Source: Phycobacter sedimenti | GTDB lineage: Bacteria; Pseudomonadota; Alphaproteobacteria; Rhodobacterales; Rhodobacteraceae | DNA: 64,000 nucleotides | Direction: 5' to 3' | Assembly (NCBI RefSeq): GCF_038148855.1 | Contig: NZ_JBBVGR010000007.1 | Location: 124,001 to 188,000, forward strand | Shown here: positions 8,264 through 16,682 of the stretch, piece by piece | Position numbering within the stretch: position 1 is the stretch's first letter | Layout of the letters: every line of letters starts with the position of its first letter | Made by a program: the position numbers and the translations under genes | The notes under the pieces: generated by a model | Database searches by the model: none | Told to the model about the DNA's origin: nothing | Seen by the model: the letters and a program-made list of their open reading frames with translations, nothing else

Positions 8264-9496
8264 TCAGCCTTTTGGAACCACCCCTTCCGCCACCCAGACA
8301 TCGAACAGCTCCAGCACCTTGTCCGAAAATTCCGGATCGTTGATGTGGCACTCAAGCCTGTGCAGCCGGGCGGTTTGGGGACAGGCCGAGATCATCTCTT
8401 CGCAAAAGGCGGCCAGTCCTTCGGCATCATGAAGGTCCGCGCCGGGGCGGTCCCATTCGTTGCACCCGCCCGTGGGCAGCAGCACCGCCACCGGAGCCTT
8501 GGCCTGACCCAGCTTGTCGCAGATGGTACGGGCCACAAGGCGGCGTTCGCCCGCCTCCAGCACAGCCGAGGTCAGCAGCCGGTTGTGCGCATGGGCCGGG
8601 CGGCCCTTGAGCTGCGTCGGCGTCTCCTGCCAGCCGACGAAATCCACCAGATCATAGCAGCCCGGCGCCACCATTTGGGGCGTGCCTGCGGCGCCTGCGT
8701 TGGTCATCCGGTCCGCCCCGGCCGACAGTCCGCCAAACAGATGATTCGAGACCTCCTGCGGGGCAAAGTCCATCACGGCGGCAAAAGCGCCTTCGGCGGC
8801 AAGGCTTTCGAAGGCCCGCCCCCCCATGCCGGTGGCGTGGAACACGGCGACCTCATAGCCGCGTTCCTCCAGCGCCGGTTTCAGGCTCACCATATACCGC
8901 AGCACCGTTTTCCCGAAGGAGGTCATGCCAATCAGCGGCCGGTCGCGCTTGGGCGGTTCGACCGCCCTCGCCGCCCCAAGGACCGCGCCTGCGGCCTGGC
9001 TCAGCGCCGCCTTGCAGACCGAGTTCAGGCCATAAAGCCCCCCGGCCCAGAGGATCATCTGCACATCCGCAGCAATCCGTTCAGGCGGCATCAGGGGCGA
9101 GAAGGATACGGTGGAAACGATGTATTTCGGCACGCCTACCGGCAACGCCCCGCAAAGGTCCAGCGCCAGATCCGTGCCCATGGTGCCGCCCAGCACGATC
9201 ACCCCGTCGATGGTACCGGCCCGGTACAGCTCCAGCGCCTTGGCGGCGGCTCCTCGTGCCATGATCTGCATCGCGGTGTTCTCATCGCCGCTGTCGATCG
9301 CGACCTGGATGGAGCTACCGCCTGCCTCGGCCACCTGATGCTTGCTTACGTCGGTGGGCTGGCTCGGGTCACCCAGAACGCTCACGTCCATGGTCAGAAC
9401 GCCGCCGCCCTGCCCGCGGATCACATCGGCAAGATAGGCAAGCTCGGCATCCTTGGTGTCATAGGTGCCTGCAATCAGGATGGTCTTGTCGGTCAT
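8264..9496 (-). CDS. Tm-1-like ATP-binding domain protein (UPF0261 family)
   Basis: 410-aa member of the UPF0261/Tm-1-like family, named for the tomato Tm-1 resistance protein. The start MTDKTILIAGTYDTKDAEL and the segment IVLGGTMGTDLALDL are typical; the molecular function in bacteria is not established. The start is preceded by AAGGAAC and lies 14 bp after the aldehyde dehydrogenase stop, so it should share a transcript with tctCBA and the dehydrogenase. Context suggests a role in catabolism of the organic acid imported by the transporter (inference). Confidence 0.88.
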   Translation of the reverse strand: MTDKTILIAGTYDTKDAELAYLADVIRGQGGGVLTMDVSVLGDPSQPTDVSKHQVAEAGGSSIQVAIDSGDENTAMQIMARGAAAKALELYRAGTIDGVIVLGGTMGTDLALDLCGALPVGVPKYIVSTVSFSPLMPPERIAADVQMILWAGGLYGLNSVCKAALSQAAGAVLGAARAVEPPKRDRPLIGMTSFGKTVLRYMVSLKPALEERGYEVAVFHATGMGGRAFESLAAEGAFAAVMDFAPQEVSNHLFGGLSAGADRMTNAGAAGTPQMVAPGCYDLVDFVGWQETPTQLKGRPAHAHNRLLTSAVLEAGERRLVARTICDKLGQAKAPVAVLLPTGGCNEWDRPGADLHDAEGLAAFCEEMISACPQTARLHRLECHINDPEFSDKVLELFDVWVAEGVVPKG

Positions 9497-9510
9497 GGGC
9501 GTTCCTTCCG

Positions 9511-10995
9511 TCAGAGCTGGATCCAGGCGGTTTTCAGATCCACGTATTTATCAAGCGCATGAAGCGATTTGTCATGGCCGTTGCCGGATTGGCCGACCCC
9601 GCCAAGGGGCACGGTATTGTCGGCGCCGCCATAGGTGTTCACATGGACCACGCCGGCGCGGATGCCCGCCACCATGCGATGCGCGCGGGAGAGGTTCGCG
9701 CTCCAGACGCCCGAGGCAAGGCCAAACTCGGTGGCATTGGCAAGGCCCAGCGCCTCTTCTTCCGTCTTGAAAGACGTGACTGACAGGACCGGACCAAAGA
9801 CCTCTTTCTGGAACAGGCTGTGACCTTGGGCGACGTTTGTGACGATGGTGGGCGCCATATAGGTACCGCCGGTCTCTTCTAGGATGCGGTTGCCGCCCGT
9901 CACGATCTCTCCGCCCTCAGTGCGGGCCGTCTCCATGAACATGAGGTTCCGGCGCAGCTGATCTTCGGAGTTCACCGCGCCGATGGTGTTGCTGAGGTCA
10001 AGAGGATCGCCGACGCGCAGCGCCTCGGCCTCTTCCACCAGCATGGCCACGAACTCATCGTGGATGGCGTCTTCCACCAACAGACGCGAGCCTGCCACGC
10101 AGACCTGCCCCGAATTGCGGAAGATCCCGGCGGCCGAGACCTTGGCCGCGTGGCGCAGATCGGGGGCATCGGCAAAGACGATATTGGGGGATTTACCGCC
10201 CAGCTCCAGATAGCAGCGTTTGAGGTTGGAGCGCGCCGAGGCCTCCAGCAATTTGCGCCCCGTCGCGCCCGATCCGGTAAAGGCCAGAACATCGACGCCC
10301 ATCGACTCGGCCAGCGCAGCGCCGGTTTCAGCGCCCGCGCCGGTGACGACGGACAGCACCCCATCGGGCAGGCCGCATTCGGCGCATATTTCAGCCAGGC
10401 GCAGCAGGGACAGCGAGGCGGTTTCCGCTGGCTTCAGCACCACCGAATTGCCCATCGCCAGCGCGGGCGCCAGTTTCCAGGCGCCGATCATCAGCGGGAA
10501 GTTCCACGGCACGATGGCGCCGACGACGCCCACCGGCATCCGGTGCACAAGCCCCAGCACATCGGGGGCGGTGGGGGCGACCTCTCCGGCGAGTTTGTCC
10601 AGCGCCTCGGCGTAGTAGCGGAAGGTGCCCGCCGCCGATCCCGGCTCTGCCTTCAGGGCCATGCCCATCTCGGTGCCATTGTCACGCACACCAAGAACAG
10701 CCAGCGGCAGCGCCTCTGCCTCGATCCGGTCCGCGATCCTGTGCAGCACCTTCTTGCGCGCGGCAGGGGCCAGACGCGACCAGCGGCCATCCTCGAACGC
10801 CGCGCGAGCCGAGGCCACGGCGCGTTCCACATCCGTCTTTGACGCCCCTTCAAGGGTGGTCAGAACAGATCCGTCAATCGGCGAAGTAACTTGGCATGGC
10901 GTGCCCGTACCTGCTTGCCACGATCCTTCAAGAAAGAGTTTTTGCGGCGCCACATCAGCCCGCCGAAGCTCATTGATGAGGTTTTGGTCTGCCAT
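9511..10995 (-). CDS. Aldehyde dehydrogenase family protein
   Basis: NAD(P)-dependent aldehyde dehydrogenase of 494 aa that oxidises an aldehyde to the acid. The general base Glu264 (LELGGKSPN) and the nucleophile Cys299 (NSGQVCVAGSR) are both present, and VPWNFPLM marks the cofactor site. It belongs to the PuuC/betaine-aldehyde-type branch. The start ATG 10995 has the strong site AAGGAGG four bases upstream, although this lies inside the upstream tctA frame. The next in-frame Met is near residue 110, inside the catalytic domain, so the overlap with tctA cannot be explained by a late start. The substrate is unknown; the transporter and Tm-1-like neighbours suggest an imported carboxylate pathway. 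Confidence 0.92.
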   Translation of the reverse strand: MADQNLINELRRADVAPQKLFLEGSWQAGTGTPCQVTSPIDGSVLTTLEGASKTDVERAVASARAAFEDGRWSRLAPAARKKVLHRIADRIEAEALPLAVLGVRDNGTEMGMALKAEPGSAAGTFRYYAEALDKLAGEVAPTAPDVLGLVHRMPVGVVGAIVPWNFPLMIGAWKLAPALAMGNSVVLKPAETASLSLLRLAEICAECGLPDGVLSVVTGAGAETGAALAESMGVDVLAFTGSGATGRKLLEASARSNLKRCYLELGGKSPNIVFADAPDLRHAAKVSAAGIFRNSGQVCVAGSRLLVEDAIHDEFVAMLVEEAEALRVGDPLDLSNTIGAVNSEDQLRRNLMFMETARTEGGEIVTGGNRILEETGGTYMAPTIVTNVAQGHSLFQKEVFGPVLSVTSFKTEEEALGLANATEFGLASGVWSANLSRAHRMVAGIRAGVVHVNTYGGADNTVPLGGVGQSGNGHDKSLHALDKYVDLKTAWIQL

Positions 10996-12479
10996 TCGGC
11001 CTCCTTCAGCTCCTTGCGGTCGCGCAGAATGCGGACGGTGTGCATCACAAGGACCAGTATGATGATAGAAAACAGGATGAACGCCACGGGGCGGTCGATG
11101 AAATCAAAGGGGGTTTTGACCCGCGCCATTGCGGCGCGCAGCTTCACCTCCATGATGCCGCCCAGAACCATGCCAAGGATGATCGGCACCGCGGGCAGCG
11201 ACAGGCGTTTCAGGATATAGCCCACCAGCCCGAATGCCGCCGCCATCACGCAATCGGTGGCCGAATTGCGCAGGGAGTAGACCCCCACGAAGCTGAGCGT
11301 CAGGATACAGACGCCAAGGAAGCGGTTGGGGATCTTCACCACCTGAATGAGGCTGCGGGTTGCGAACAGGAGGAACAGCAGCACCAGCACGTTGAGGATC
11401 AAGAGCGCCAGATACAGCGCCACGACAAAATCCATGTCGTTCTGGAACAGCCCCGGCCCCGGCACCACGTTGTGGACGTAAAAGACGCTGAGCATCATTG
11501 CCGTCAGCGCCTCGCCCGGAATGCCAAGCGCCAGAAGCGGCACCATGGCAGCGGCGGGCACGGCGTTATTGGCTGTCTCGGCCGCGATCAGCCCTTCGGA
11601 AGATCCGCGCCCGAAATCCTGCGGCCGCTTCGAGGTCTTCTGCGCGTAGGTATATGACATGAACTGGGCGGTGAATTCGCCGACGCCGGGGATCATCCCC
11701 ATCAAGACGCCAAAGCCTGCCGACACCGACGCGACACGGGGATGGCGGGACAGCTCTCGCAGCCCCTGGAACATGCCGCCGCGCAAGCGGGTGAGACGGA
11801 TCTTCTCATCCTCATCCGTCAGCAGCACAAAAGCCTGGGAAATGGCGAACAACCCCAGCACGACAACGATCAGATTGATGCCGCCGCCGAGGAAATCCTG
11901 CCCGAAGGTGTAACGCTGGGTGTATTTCACCGGCTCCATGCCGATGGTGTTGAGAAAGATCCCGAAACAGGCCAGCGCCCCGGCGATCAGCGCCTGCCCG
12001 CGATGGGCGACCACGACAAGGATCAACCCCAAGAGCGCTGCGAGGAAGATCTCGCGGCTGCCGAACATCGGCGCGACCTTGGCCAGCACCGGCGCGAACA
12101 GGATCAGACAGATGACCGAAAACACGCCGCCAAAGAAACTGGCGGAATAGGCAAGGCTGAGGGCCCGGCGGGGTTCCCCCCGGGCGGTCATCGGGTAGCC
12201 GTCATAGGTGGTCAGCGCATTGACGGCGGTGCCGGGCGTGTTGATCAGGATCGCCGGTATCGCGCCGCCATACATCGACGAGCCGTAGATCCCCAAAAGG
12301 ACAGTCAGCCCCACGATGGGATCCATCGAGAATGTCGCGGGCAATAGGATCGCGATCGCCACCGCCGGGCCGACGCCGGGAATGGCGCCGATCAGAACGC
12401 CACCCACCGATCCGGCCAGAAGGGCCAACGCCACGTCCCAGCGCATCAGGATCTCGATTGCAGAAAGGATAAGGTCCAT
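10860..12479 (-). CDS. tctA: Tripartite tricarboxylate transporter, large membrane subunit TctA
   Basis: Large permease subunit, 539 aa, with about 12 hydrophobic segments. The N-terminal LIGAIPGVGPAVAIAILLP and the internal GMIPGVGEFTAQF are the duplicated TctA signature. It imports a di- or tricarboxylate with TctB and the periplasmic TctC. The C-terminus is unusual: after the last membrane segment the frame continues through a basic tail (from about residue 495), with the last 136 nt overlapping the aldehyde dehydrogenase gene in another frame. Typical family members end earlier, so the stop may have been lost or shifted. The start is preceded by a purine-poor stretch 24 bp after the tctB stop. 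Confidence 0.93.
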   Translation of the reverse strand: MDLILSAIEILMRWDVALALLAGSVGGVLIGAIPGVGPAVAIAILLPATFSMDPIVGLTVLLGIYGSSMYGGAIPAILINTPGTAVNALTTYDGYPMTARGEPRRALSLAYSASFFGGVFSVICLILFAPVLAKVAPMFGSREIFLAALLGLILVVVAHRGQALIAGALACFGIFLNTIGMEPVKYTQRYTFGQDFLGGGINLIVVVLGLFAISQAFVLLTDEDEKIRLTRLRGGMFQGLRELSRHPRVASVSAGFGVLMGMIPGVGEFTAQFMSYTYAQKTSKRPQDFGRGSSEGLIAAETANNAVPAAAMVPLLALGIPGEALTAMMLSVFYVHNVVPGPGLFQNDMDFVVALYLALLILNVLVLLFLLFATRSLIQVVKIPNRFLGVCILTLSFVGVYSLRNSATDCVMAAAFGLVGYILKRLSLPAVPIILGMVLGGIMEVKLRAAMARVKTPFDFIDRPVAFILFSIIILVLVMHTVRILRDRKELKEAEWQTKTSSMSFGGLMWRRKNSFLKDRGKQVRARHAKLLRRLTDLF

Positions 12480-12503
12480 CGGGGATCCCGTTAAACTGAA
12501 GGC

Positions 12504-13034
12504 CTAGAGGTAGAGAATGGCGAAACTGCGCAACGGACCCGGCAGGTATTCATACAGAAGCGCGCCGGGAATGCGCACGGACAGAAGCCCCTTGAACACG
12601 AGCACCACCGCGATGGCGAAACCGGCACTGATCCACATCATGCGCGGGCTGCGATAGCCCATGCGCCGGGTGAGCAATGGCACAAAGACCAGCGTCACCG
12701 GCAGATAGCCAATGATCGGCACCAACAGCACATACCCCATGAACCACAGGACAAATTCCAGCGCCTGCCCCCAGCGGCGTGTCTCGCTGCAGTCAAACCG
12801 CGTCACGCGCCGCCACGGCATCCGGTAAAGGTGCAAGCCACCCATCATGACCATGCCGCCAAGCGCGACCGCAGGCCAGAACCGAGGCTGGGCAAAGAAC
12901 TTGGTCTTTTTAGCCCAGGCCGTCTGCTCGCCGATGAGCGCCAGCAGCAGCGCCGCAAGCGCCACAAAGGCCAGCGCAAAGATCAGCTGTCCGCGCCGGG
13001 GTCCTGGGAAACGGCGTTCGCGTTCTGTGGTCAT
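12504..13034 (-). CDS. tctB: Tripartite tricarboxylate transporter, small membrane subunit TctB
   Basis: 176-aa small permease subunit with four predicted membrane helices, typical of TctB: LIFALAFVALAALLLALIG, then one near residue 55, and a C-terminal pair around ALEFVLWFMGYVLLVPIIG and ISAGFAIAVVLVFKG. I chose ATG 13034 (MTTERERRF). The frame is open further upstream, but that part would overlap the tctC 3' end and has no protein-like character. It lies between tctC and tctA in the standard order. No clear Shine-Dalgarno is visible. Confidence 0.88.
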   Translation of the reverse strand: MTTERERRFPGPRRGQLIFALAFVALAALLLALIGEQTAWAKKTKFFAQPRFWPAVALGGMVMMGGLHLYRMPWRRVTRFDCSETRRWGQALEFVLWFMGYVLLVPIIGYLPVTLVFVPLLTRRMGYRSPRMMWISAGFAIAVVLVFKGLLSVRIPGALLYEYLPGPLRSFAILYL

Positions 13035-13110
13035 GGGAGGGGATCTTTTTGTCGCGCAAATAGAGAGGCACCGGGACGCCTCAAAAGGCGCCCCGACACG
13101 GGAGGAGGCC

Positions 13111-14055
13111 TTATTCGAGGATGGAGCCGATCCGGTCCATCGTCTCGATGTCGTTGGCCACGCGGGCGGCACTGTCATCGGCACCTTGCCAGTAGACCAG
13201 CGCGCCGGTTTCCTTGGCCACCGCCTGCGCGCGCGCGCTCATCACGGTTTTCTCGGCCACGGCGATGATCTTGTCGCGCACGTCCTGCGGCGTGTCCTTG
13301 GTGACGAAAAGACCGTTCCAGAGCGCGATGTTGAGGCTCTCGTCCAGCTCGCCAATCGCGGGCGCATCGGGCACCAGCGGGATGCGCTCATCGGTGATGG
13401 AGACCAGCACCTTCACGTCATCCAGGCAAGGCAGGATCAGCTGCAGCGTGGTGTTGATCACATCCGCATCGCCCGAGGCCAGCGTGTTGCAGTCCAGCGC
13501 ATCGAATGCCGCATCGGAGCCCCATTCAAACCCGGCGTTCTTGGCGAAAGCCTTGGTCACCTGCGTCGGGGTCAGCACATCGCCGAAATGGCCCAGCGCC
13601 ACCTCGTTCTCCTTGGCATAGGCGGCCAGTTCCTCCATCGAGGAATAGGGCGCATCGCCCGAGGTTGCGATCACAAAGGGATAGGTCAAGAAGATGCCGA
13701 GCGGGTCGAACTTGGCCGGGGTCAGCGGCGGGATGTCGATCTGGTGGCCGACAACCGGCACGCCGATCACGAAAGAGCCGATGGTGTAGCCATCGGCGGG
13801 CGCATTGGCGACCTCGATCGCACCGGGGAAGGGACCGCCGCCACCACCCGGCTTGTTAACCACCGCAGCCGCGACGCCATATTCCTTCTGGAAGTCCTCC
13901 GCGATCATCCGCGTCAGCACATCCTCCAGATCGCCCGGAGGCCAGGGCACGATGAAGTTCACCGGCTTTTCCGGATACTCGGCCTGCGCCGCAACGGCGC
14001 TGAGGCCAAGGGCGGCGGCTGCCGCTGCGCCTTTGACGATGGTGGTCAGTTTCAT
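13111..14055 (-). CDS. tctC: Tripartite tricarboxylate transporter substrate-binding protein TctC
   Basis: 314-aa periplasmic binding protein of the Bug/TctC family that captures a carboxylate for TctAB. A Sec signal peptide is clear: MKLTTI, a hydrophobic Ala-rich core, and an AQA-type cleavage site near residue 25. The mature start EYPEKPVNFIVPWPPGDLED is characteristic. The ribosome site GGGAG lies 8 nt before the ATG. It is the first gene of the tctCBA-aldehyde dehydrogenase-Tm-1 operon and diverges from an IclR-type regulator, the likely controller. The ligand cannot be predicted. Confidence 0.93.
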   Translation of the reverse strand: MKLTTIVKGAAAAAALGLSAVAAQAEYPEKPVNFIVPWPPGDLEDVLTRMIAEDFQKEYGVAAAVVNKPGGGGGPFPGAIEVANAPADGYTIGSFVIGVPVVGHQIDIPPLTPAKFDPLGIFLTYPFVIATSGDAPYSSMEELAAYAKENEVALGHFGDVLTPTQVTKAFAKNAGFEWGSDAAFDALDCNTLASGDADVINTTLQLILPCLDDVKVLVSITDERIPLVPDAPAIGELDESLNIALWNGLFVTKDTPQDVRDKIIAVAEKTVMSARAQAVAKETGALVYWQGADDSAARVANDIETMDRIGSILE

Positions 14056-14098
14056 TGCAAGTCTCCCGGTTGCTGTCAGTTGGGGTCGGCTTATTATC

Positions 14099-14115
14099 GG
14101 TTCATTATTTGAACC
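14099..14115. promoter_or_regulatory. Inverted repeat, candidate operator in tctC/iclR divergent region
   Basis: GGTTCA (14099-14104) and TGAACC (14110-14115) form a perfect 6-bp inverted repeat with a 5-nt centre, followed at once by an imperfect echo TTGAACCATTGGTTTGAA (14109-14126). IclR regulators bind short palindromes in divergent promoters, so this is a plausible operator for the adjacent regulator. The sequence alone does not prove binding. Confidence 0.4.
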
Positions 14116-14132
14116 ATTGGTTTGAATTTAGA

Positions 14133-14159
14133 TTGACAGCCTCCCCGCTTATCTGTCAA
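14133..14159. promoter_or_regulatory. Second inverted repeat, overlapping a TTGACA box
   Basis: TTGACAG (14133-14139) and CTGTCAA (14153-14159) are perfect 7-bp arms separated by 13 nt. The outward arms each contain a TTGACA -35-like hexamer, one on each strand, so the element could combine promoter and operator roles. No good -10 sits at the ideal distance from either. It ends a few bases before the first possible IclR start. Confidence 0.35.
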
Positions 14160-14164
14160 CAAAT

Positions 14165-15013
14165 TTGAAGGGCCGAGGCGGAAATTCCTTTGCCTTGCCT
14201 GATCAAACAGCATTCACAGGATCGCCGCGCCACATGGGTACAGTCTCCAAAGCCTTGTCATTGCTGACATATTTCAACCATGGCCGGACCGAGATCGGGC
14301 TTAGCGACCTCACGCGCCTGTCGGGGATGAACAAGGCGACCGTTTATCGCCTGATGGGTGAATTGCAGGACTCAGGCTTTGTCGAACAGGCCGATGGCGA
14401 CCGGTCCTACCGGCTGGGGCCCCAGGTTCTGCGCCTTGCCGCCCTGCGGGAGGCGGCTGTTCCGATCCTGTCGGTATCGCGCCGAGTGCTCAAGGATCTG
14501 AGCGAGGAAACCGGCGAGACCACGCACCTGTCGCTGGTGCAGGGCAGTCAGCTCAACTCGCTCAGCCACGCCTATTCGCCGCGCCACGCCACCCGCGTGA
14601 TGATGGAGGACGCCGAGGTTCTGACCTATCATGGCACCGCCTCCGGCCTTGCCGTGCTGGCCTTTGCCGAGCCCGCATTTGTCGACGCCATCCTGTCCGG
14701 TCCTCTGCACAGCCACACCGCCGCCACCGTCACCGATCCGCAGACGATCCGCGCCCATCTGCGCCAAGTGCGAAAAGTCGGCATGGCGCAATCGGTCGGC
14801 GGCTTCGAGGCCGAGGTGCATTCCCACGCGGTGCCGGTCTTTGGCCCCGACGCAAAGGTCATCGGCGCACTGGCCGTGGCTGCGCCGGTGTCGCGTATGA
14901 CAAAAGACCAGGCCGCGCTGATCCCCGAAGCCCTGCGCCGCGCGGGCCAGACCCTGACCCACCGCATCGGAGGCGCCGCGCCAGCCGATTACCCCAGCGA
15001 GGCCGCCGCATGA
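14165..15013 (+). CDS. IclR family transcriptional regulator
   Basis: DNA-binding regulator of up to 282 aa. The N-terminal winged helix-turn-helix spans TVSKALSLLTYF through LSGMNKATVYRLMGELQDSG, and the C-terminal IclR effector domain includes GETTHLSLVQG and GMAQSVGGFEAEVHSHAVPVFG. The longest form starts at TTG 14165; ATG 14234 (MGTVSKAL) is the main alternative and would trim 23 residues. Neither has a strong ribosome site. It diverges from tctC with two inverted repeats between, so it probably controls the transporter operon and itself. It could also act on the downstream aminotransferase. Confidence 0.9.
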   Translation: MKGRGGNSFALPDQTAFTGSPRHMGTVSKALSLLTYFNHGRTEIGLSDLTRLSGMNKATVYRLMGELQDSGFVEQADGDRSYRLGPQVLRLAALREAAVPILSVSRRVLKDLSEETGETTHLSLVQGSQLNSLSHAYSPRHATRVMMEDAEVLTYHGTASGLAVLAFAEPAFVDAILSGPLHSHTAATVTDPQTIRAHLRQVRKVGMAQSVGGFEAEVHSHAVPVFGPDAKVIGALAVAAPVSRMTKDQAALIPEALRRAGQTLTHRIGGAAPADYPSEAAA

Positions 15014-15092
15014 GCCTGCCAAAGCCGACACCCGTTTTTCGCCCTTCCCCCCTTGCCCGCCTTCCATGGCGCCGCAGTCAGGAGCTGATTTC

Positions 15093-16448
15093 ATGAAAGA
15101 TTCCAACTACCTCAAGGAACATAACGCCAAATCCCTCTGGCACCCCATGGCGCATCCCGCCGACAGCCTCGCCAATCCGCCCACTATCGTGACAGGCGCT
15201 TCTGGCGTGCGCATTCGTGATGTGGACGGGCATGAGGTCGTCGATGCGGTCGGCGGCCTGTGGAACGTGAACCTCGGCTTTTCCTGCCAGCCGGTGAAGG
15301 ACGCCATCGCGGCGCAGCTGGACACCCTGCCCTATTACTCGACCTTCCGCGGCACCACCAACGATCAGGTGATCCAGCTGGCCGAAGAGCTGAAGGACTT
15401 CTTTGCGCCCGATGGCCTGTCCCGTGCGTTCTTCACCTCGGGCGGTTCGGATTCGGTGGAAACCGCCCTGCGCCTGGCACGCCAGTACCACAAGATCCGC
15501 GGGCAGGAGGGGCGCAGCAAATTCCTCAGCCTCAAGAAGGGCTATCATGGCACCCATATGGGCGGCGCCTCGGTCAACGGGAATGCCAATTTCCGCACCC
15601 AGTACGAGCCGCTCCTGCCCGGCTGCCACCACATCCCGGCCCCCTATACCTATCGCAACCCGTTCAATGAGACCAACCCCGAGCGCCTTGCCCAGCTCTG
15701 CCTGCAGGCGCTGGAGGATGAGATCGCCTTTCAGGGGGCGGGCACCATCGCCGCGTTCATCATGGAGCCGATCCTGGGAGCGGGCGGTGTGATCCCGCCG
15801 CATGAAAGCTTCATGCCCGGCGTGCGCAAGATCTGTTCGAAACACGGGATCCTCCTGATCGCGGATGAGGTGATCACCGCCTTCGGGCGCACCGGATCCT
15901 GGACCGGATCGCGCCATTGGGGCGTCCAGCCCGACCTGATGTGTACCGCCAAGGCGATCACCAATGGCTATTTCCCCTTTGGCGCGGTGATGATTTCAGA
16001 CGCGGTTGCCGAGGTGTTCGAAGGAGATGAGACAGGCAAGGCGGCCATCGGCCATGGCTACACCTACTCCGGCCACCCGGTGGGCGCGGCTGCGGCGCTC
16101 GCCTGCCTTGCGGAGACCAAGCGCCTCAATGTGCCGGGAAACGCGGCCGCGCGCGGGGCGGAGCTGCATCAGGGGCTCTTGGCGTTGAAGGACAAGTATG
16201 GCCTCATCGGTGATGTGCGCGGCGGCCACGGGCTGATGTGTGCGCTGGAGCTGGTCGGCGATCACGTCAGCAAGACCCCGATCGACAAGAAAACCATCGG
16301 CGCACTGCAGGAGGTCACCTATCGCGAAGGGGCCATGGTCAGGGTCTCCGGCCCCAACATCATCCTCTCCCCGCCGCTGGTGCTGGAAACTGCGGATGTG
16401 CAGGTGATCCTCTCGGCGCTCGCTGCAGGATTTGCGGCGGTCAGCTAA
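15093..16448 (+). CDS. Class III PLP-dependent aminotransferase (omega-amino acid/amine:pyruvate type)
   Basis: 451-aa aminotransferase that moves an amino group from an omega-amino acid or amine to a keto acid, probably pyruvate. I chose ATG 15093 (MKDSNYLKEH) because CAGGAG lies 8 nt upstream; an upstream ATG at 15066 lacks a site. PLP-binding Asp258 is in IADEVITAFGRTG, and the Schiff-base lysine is Lys287 in CTAKAITNGYFP. The WNVNLGF start resembles the taurine- or beta-alanine-pyruvate and putrescine aminotransferase group. It faces a glutamine-synthetase-like gene convergently, and both may serve amine breakdown. Confidence 0.92.
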   Translation: MKDSNYLKEHNAKSLWHPMAHPADSLANPPTIVTGASGVRIRDVDGHEVVDAVGGLWNVNLGFSCQPVKDAIAAQLDTLPYYSTFRGTTNDQVIQLAEELKDFFAPDGLSRAFFTSGGSDSVETALRLARQYHKIRGQEGRSKFLSLKKGYHGTHMGGASVNGNANFRTQYEPLLPGCHHIPAPYTYRNPFNETNPERLAQLCLQALEDEIAFQGAGTIAAFIMEPILGAGGVIPPHESFMPGVRKICSKHGILLIADEVITAFGRTGSWTGSRHWGVQPDLMCTAKAITNGYFPFGAVMISDAVAEVFEGDETGKAAIGHGYTYSGHPVGAAAALACLAETKRLNVPGNAAARGAELHQGLLALKDKYGLIGDVRGGHGLMCALELVGDHVSKTPIDKKTIGALQEVTYREGAMVRVSGPNIILSPPLVLETADVQVILSALAAGFAAVS

Positions 16449-16468
16449 GTCCTCGATGGTGCGCGGGC

Positions 16469-16499
16469 GCCTCTGCAGGGCCCTTGGCCCTGCAGAGGC
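16469..16499. repeat. Perfect 14-bp inverted repeat, convergent intergenic region
   Basis: GCCTCTGCAGGGCC (16469-16482) pairs perfectly with GGCCCTGCAGAGGC (16486-16499) across the loop CTT. It lies 20 bp after the aminotransferase stop, in the convergent gap before the glutamine-synthetase-like gene. No T-run follows on either strand, so it is a strong hairpin but not a classical terminator. Confidence 0.6.
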
Positions 16500-16513
16500 C
16501 ACCAGATACCATG

Positions 16514-16545
16514 GCGGGCCCGAAGCGCATGCGCTTCGGGCCCGC
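16514..16545. repeat. Perfect 32-bp palindrome
   Basis: Two 16-bp arms centred between 16529 and 16530 form an uninterrupted palindrome around AGCGCATGCGCT. It is 14 bp from the previous inverted repeat. The cruciform or hairpin would be very stable. A Rho-independent transcription end for either convergent gene is possible, but T-runs are absent. Confidence 0.6.
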
Positions 16546-16682
16546 GCCTTTCGGCGGCGCCGCTGACGCGGCGCGGCATCGCGATACGGCACCACCAGAC
16601 GCTATCGCAGCAACACTACGCAACATCAGGCAAATAAGTGTATTGAGACACCTTCGATCGCCGCTGCCCGAAAGCCCCTCAG

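Noticed and set aside
8095..8355. Minus-strand frame overlapping the end of the Tm-1-like gene, with a hydrophobic C-terminal half
   Set aside because: Its first third is an antiphase reading of the Tm-1-like gene, and the rest lacks a ribosome site and a protein-like pattern beyond one hydrophobic stretch; a short membrane peptide cannot be excluded.
13035..13184. Longer N-terminus for TctB
   Set aside because: It would overlap the tctC 3' end, has no ribosome site, and its residues do not resemble the family.
16462..16566. Possible ninth copy of the CCCAA/GCGGGAG repeat
   Set aside because: It is rich in hairpins but lacks both the CCCAA linker and the GCGGGAG tail, so it is reported only as separate palindromes.
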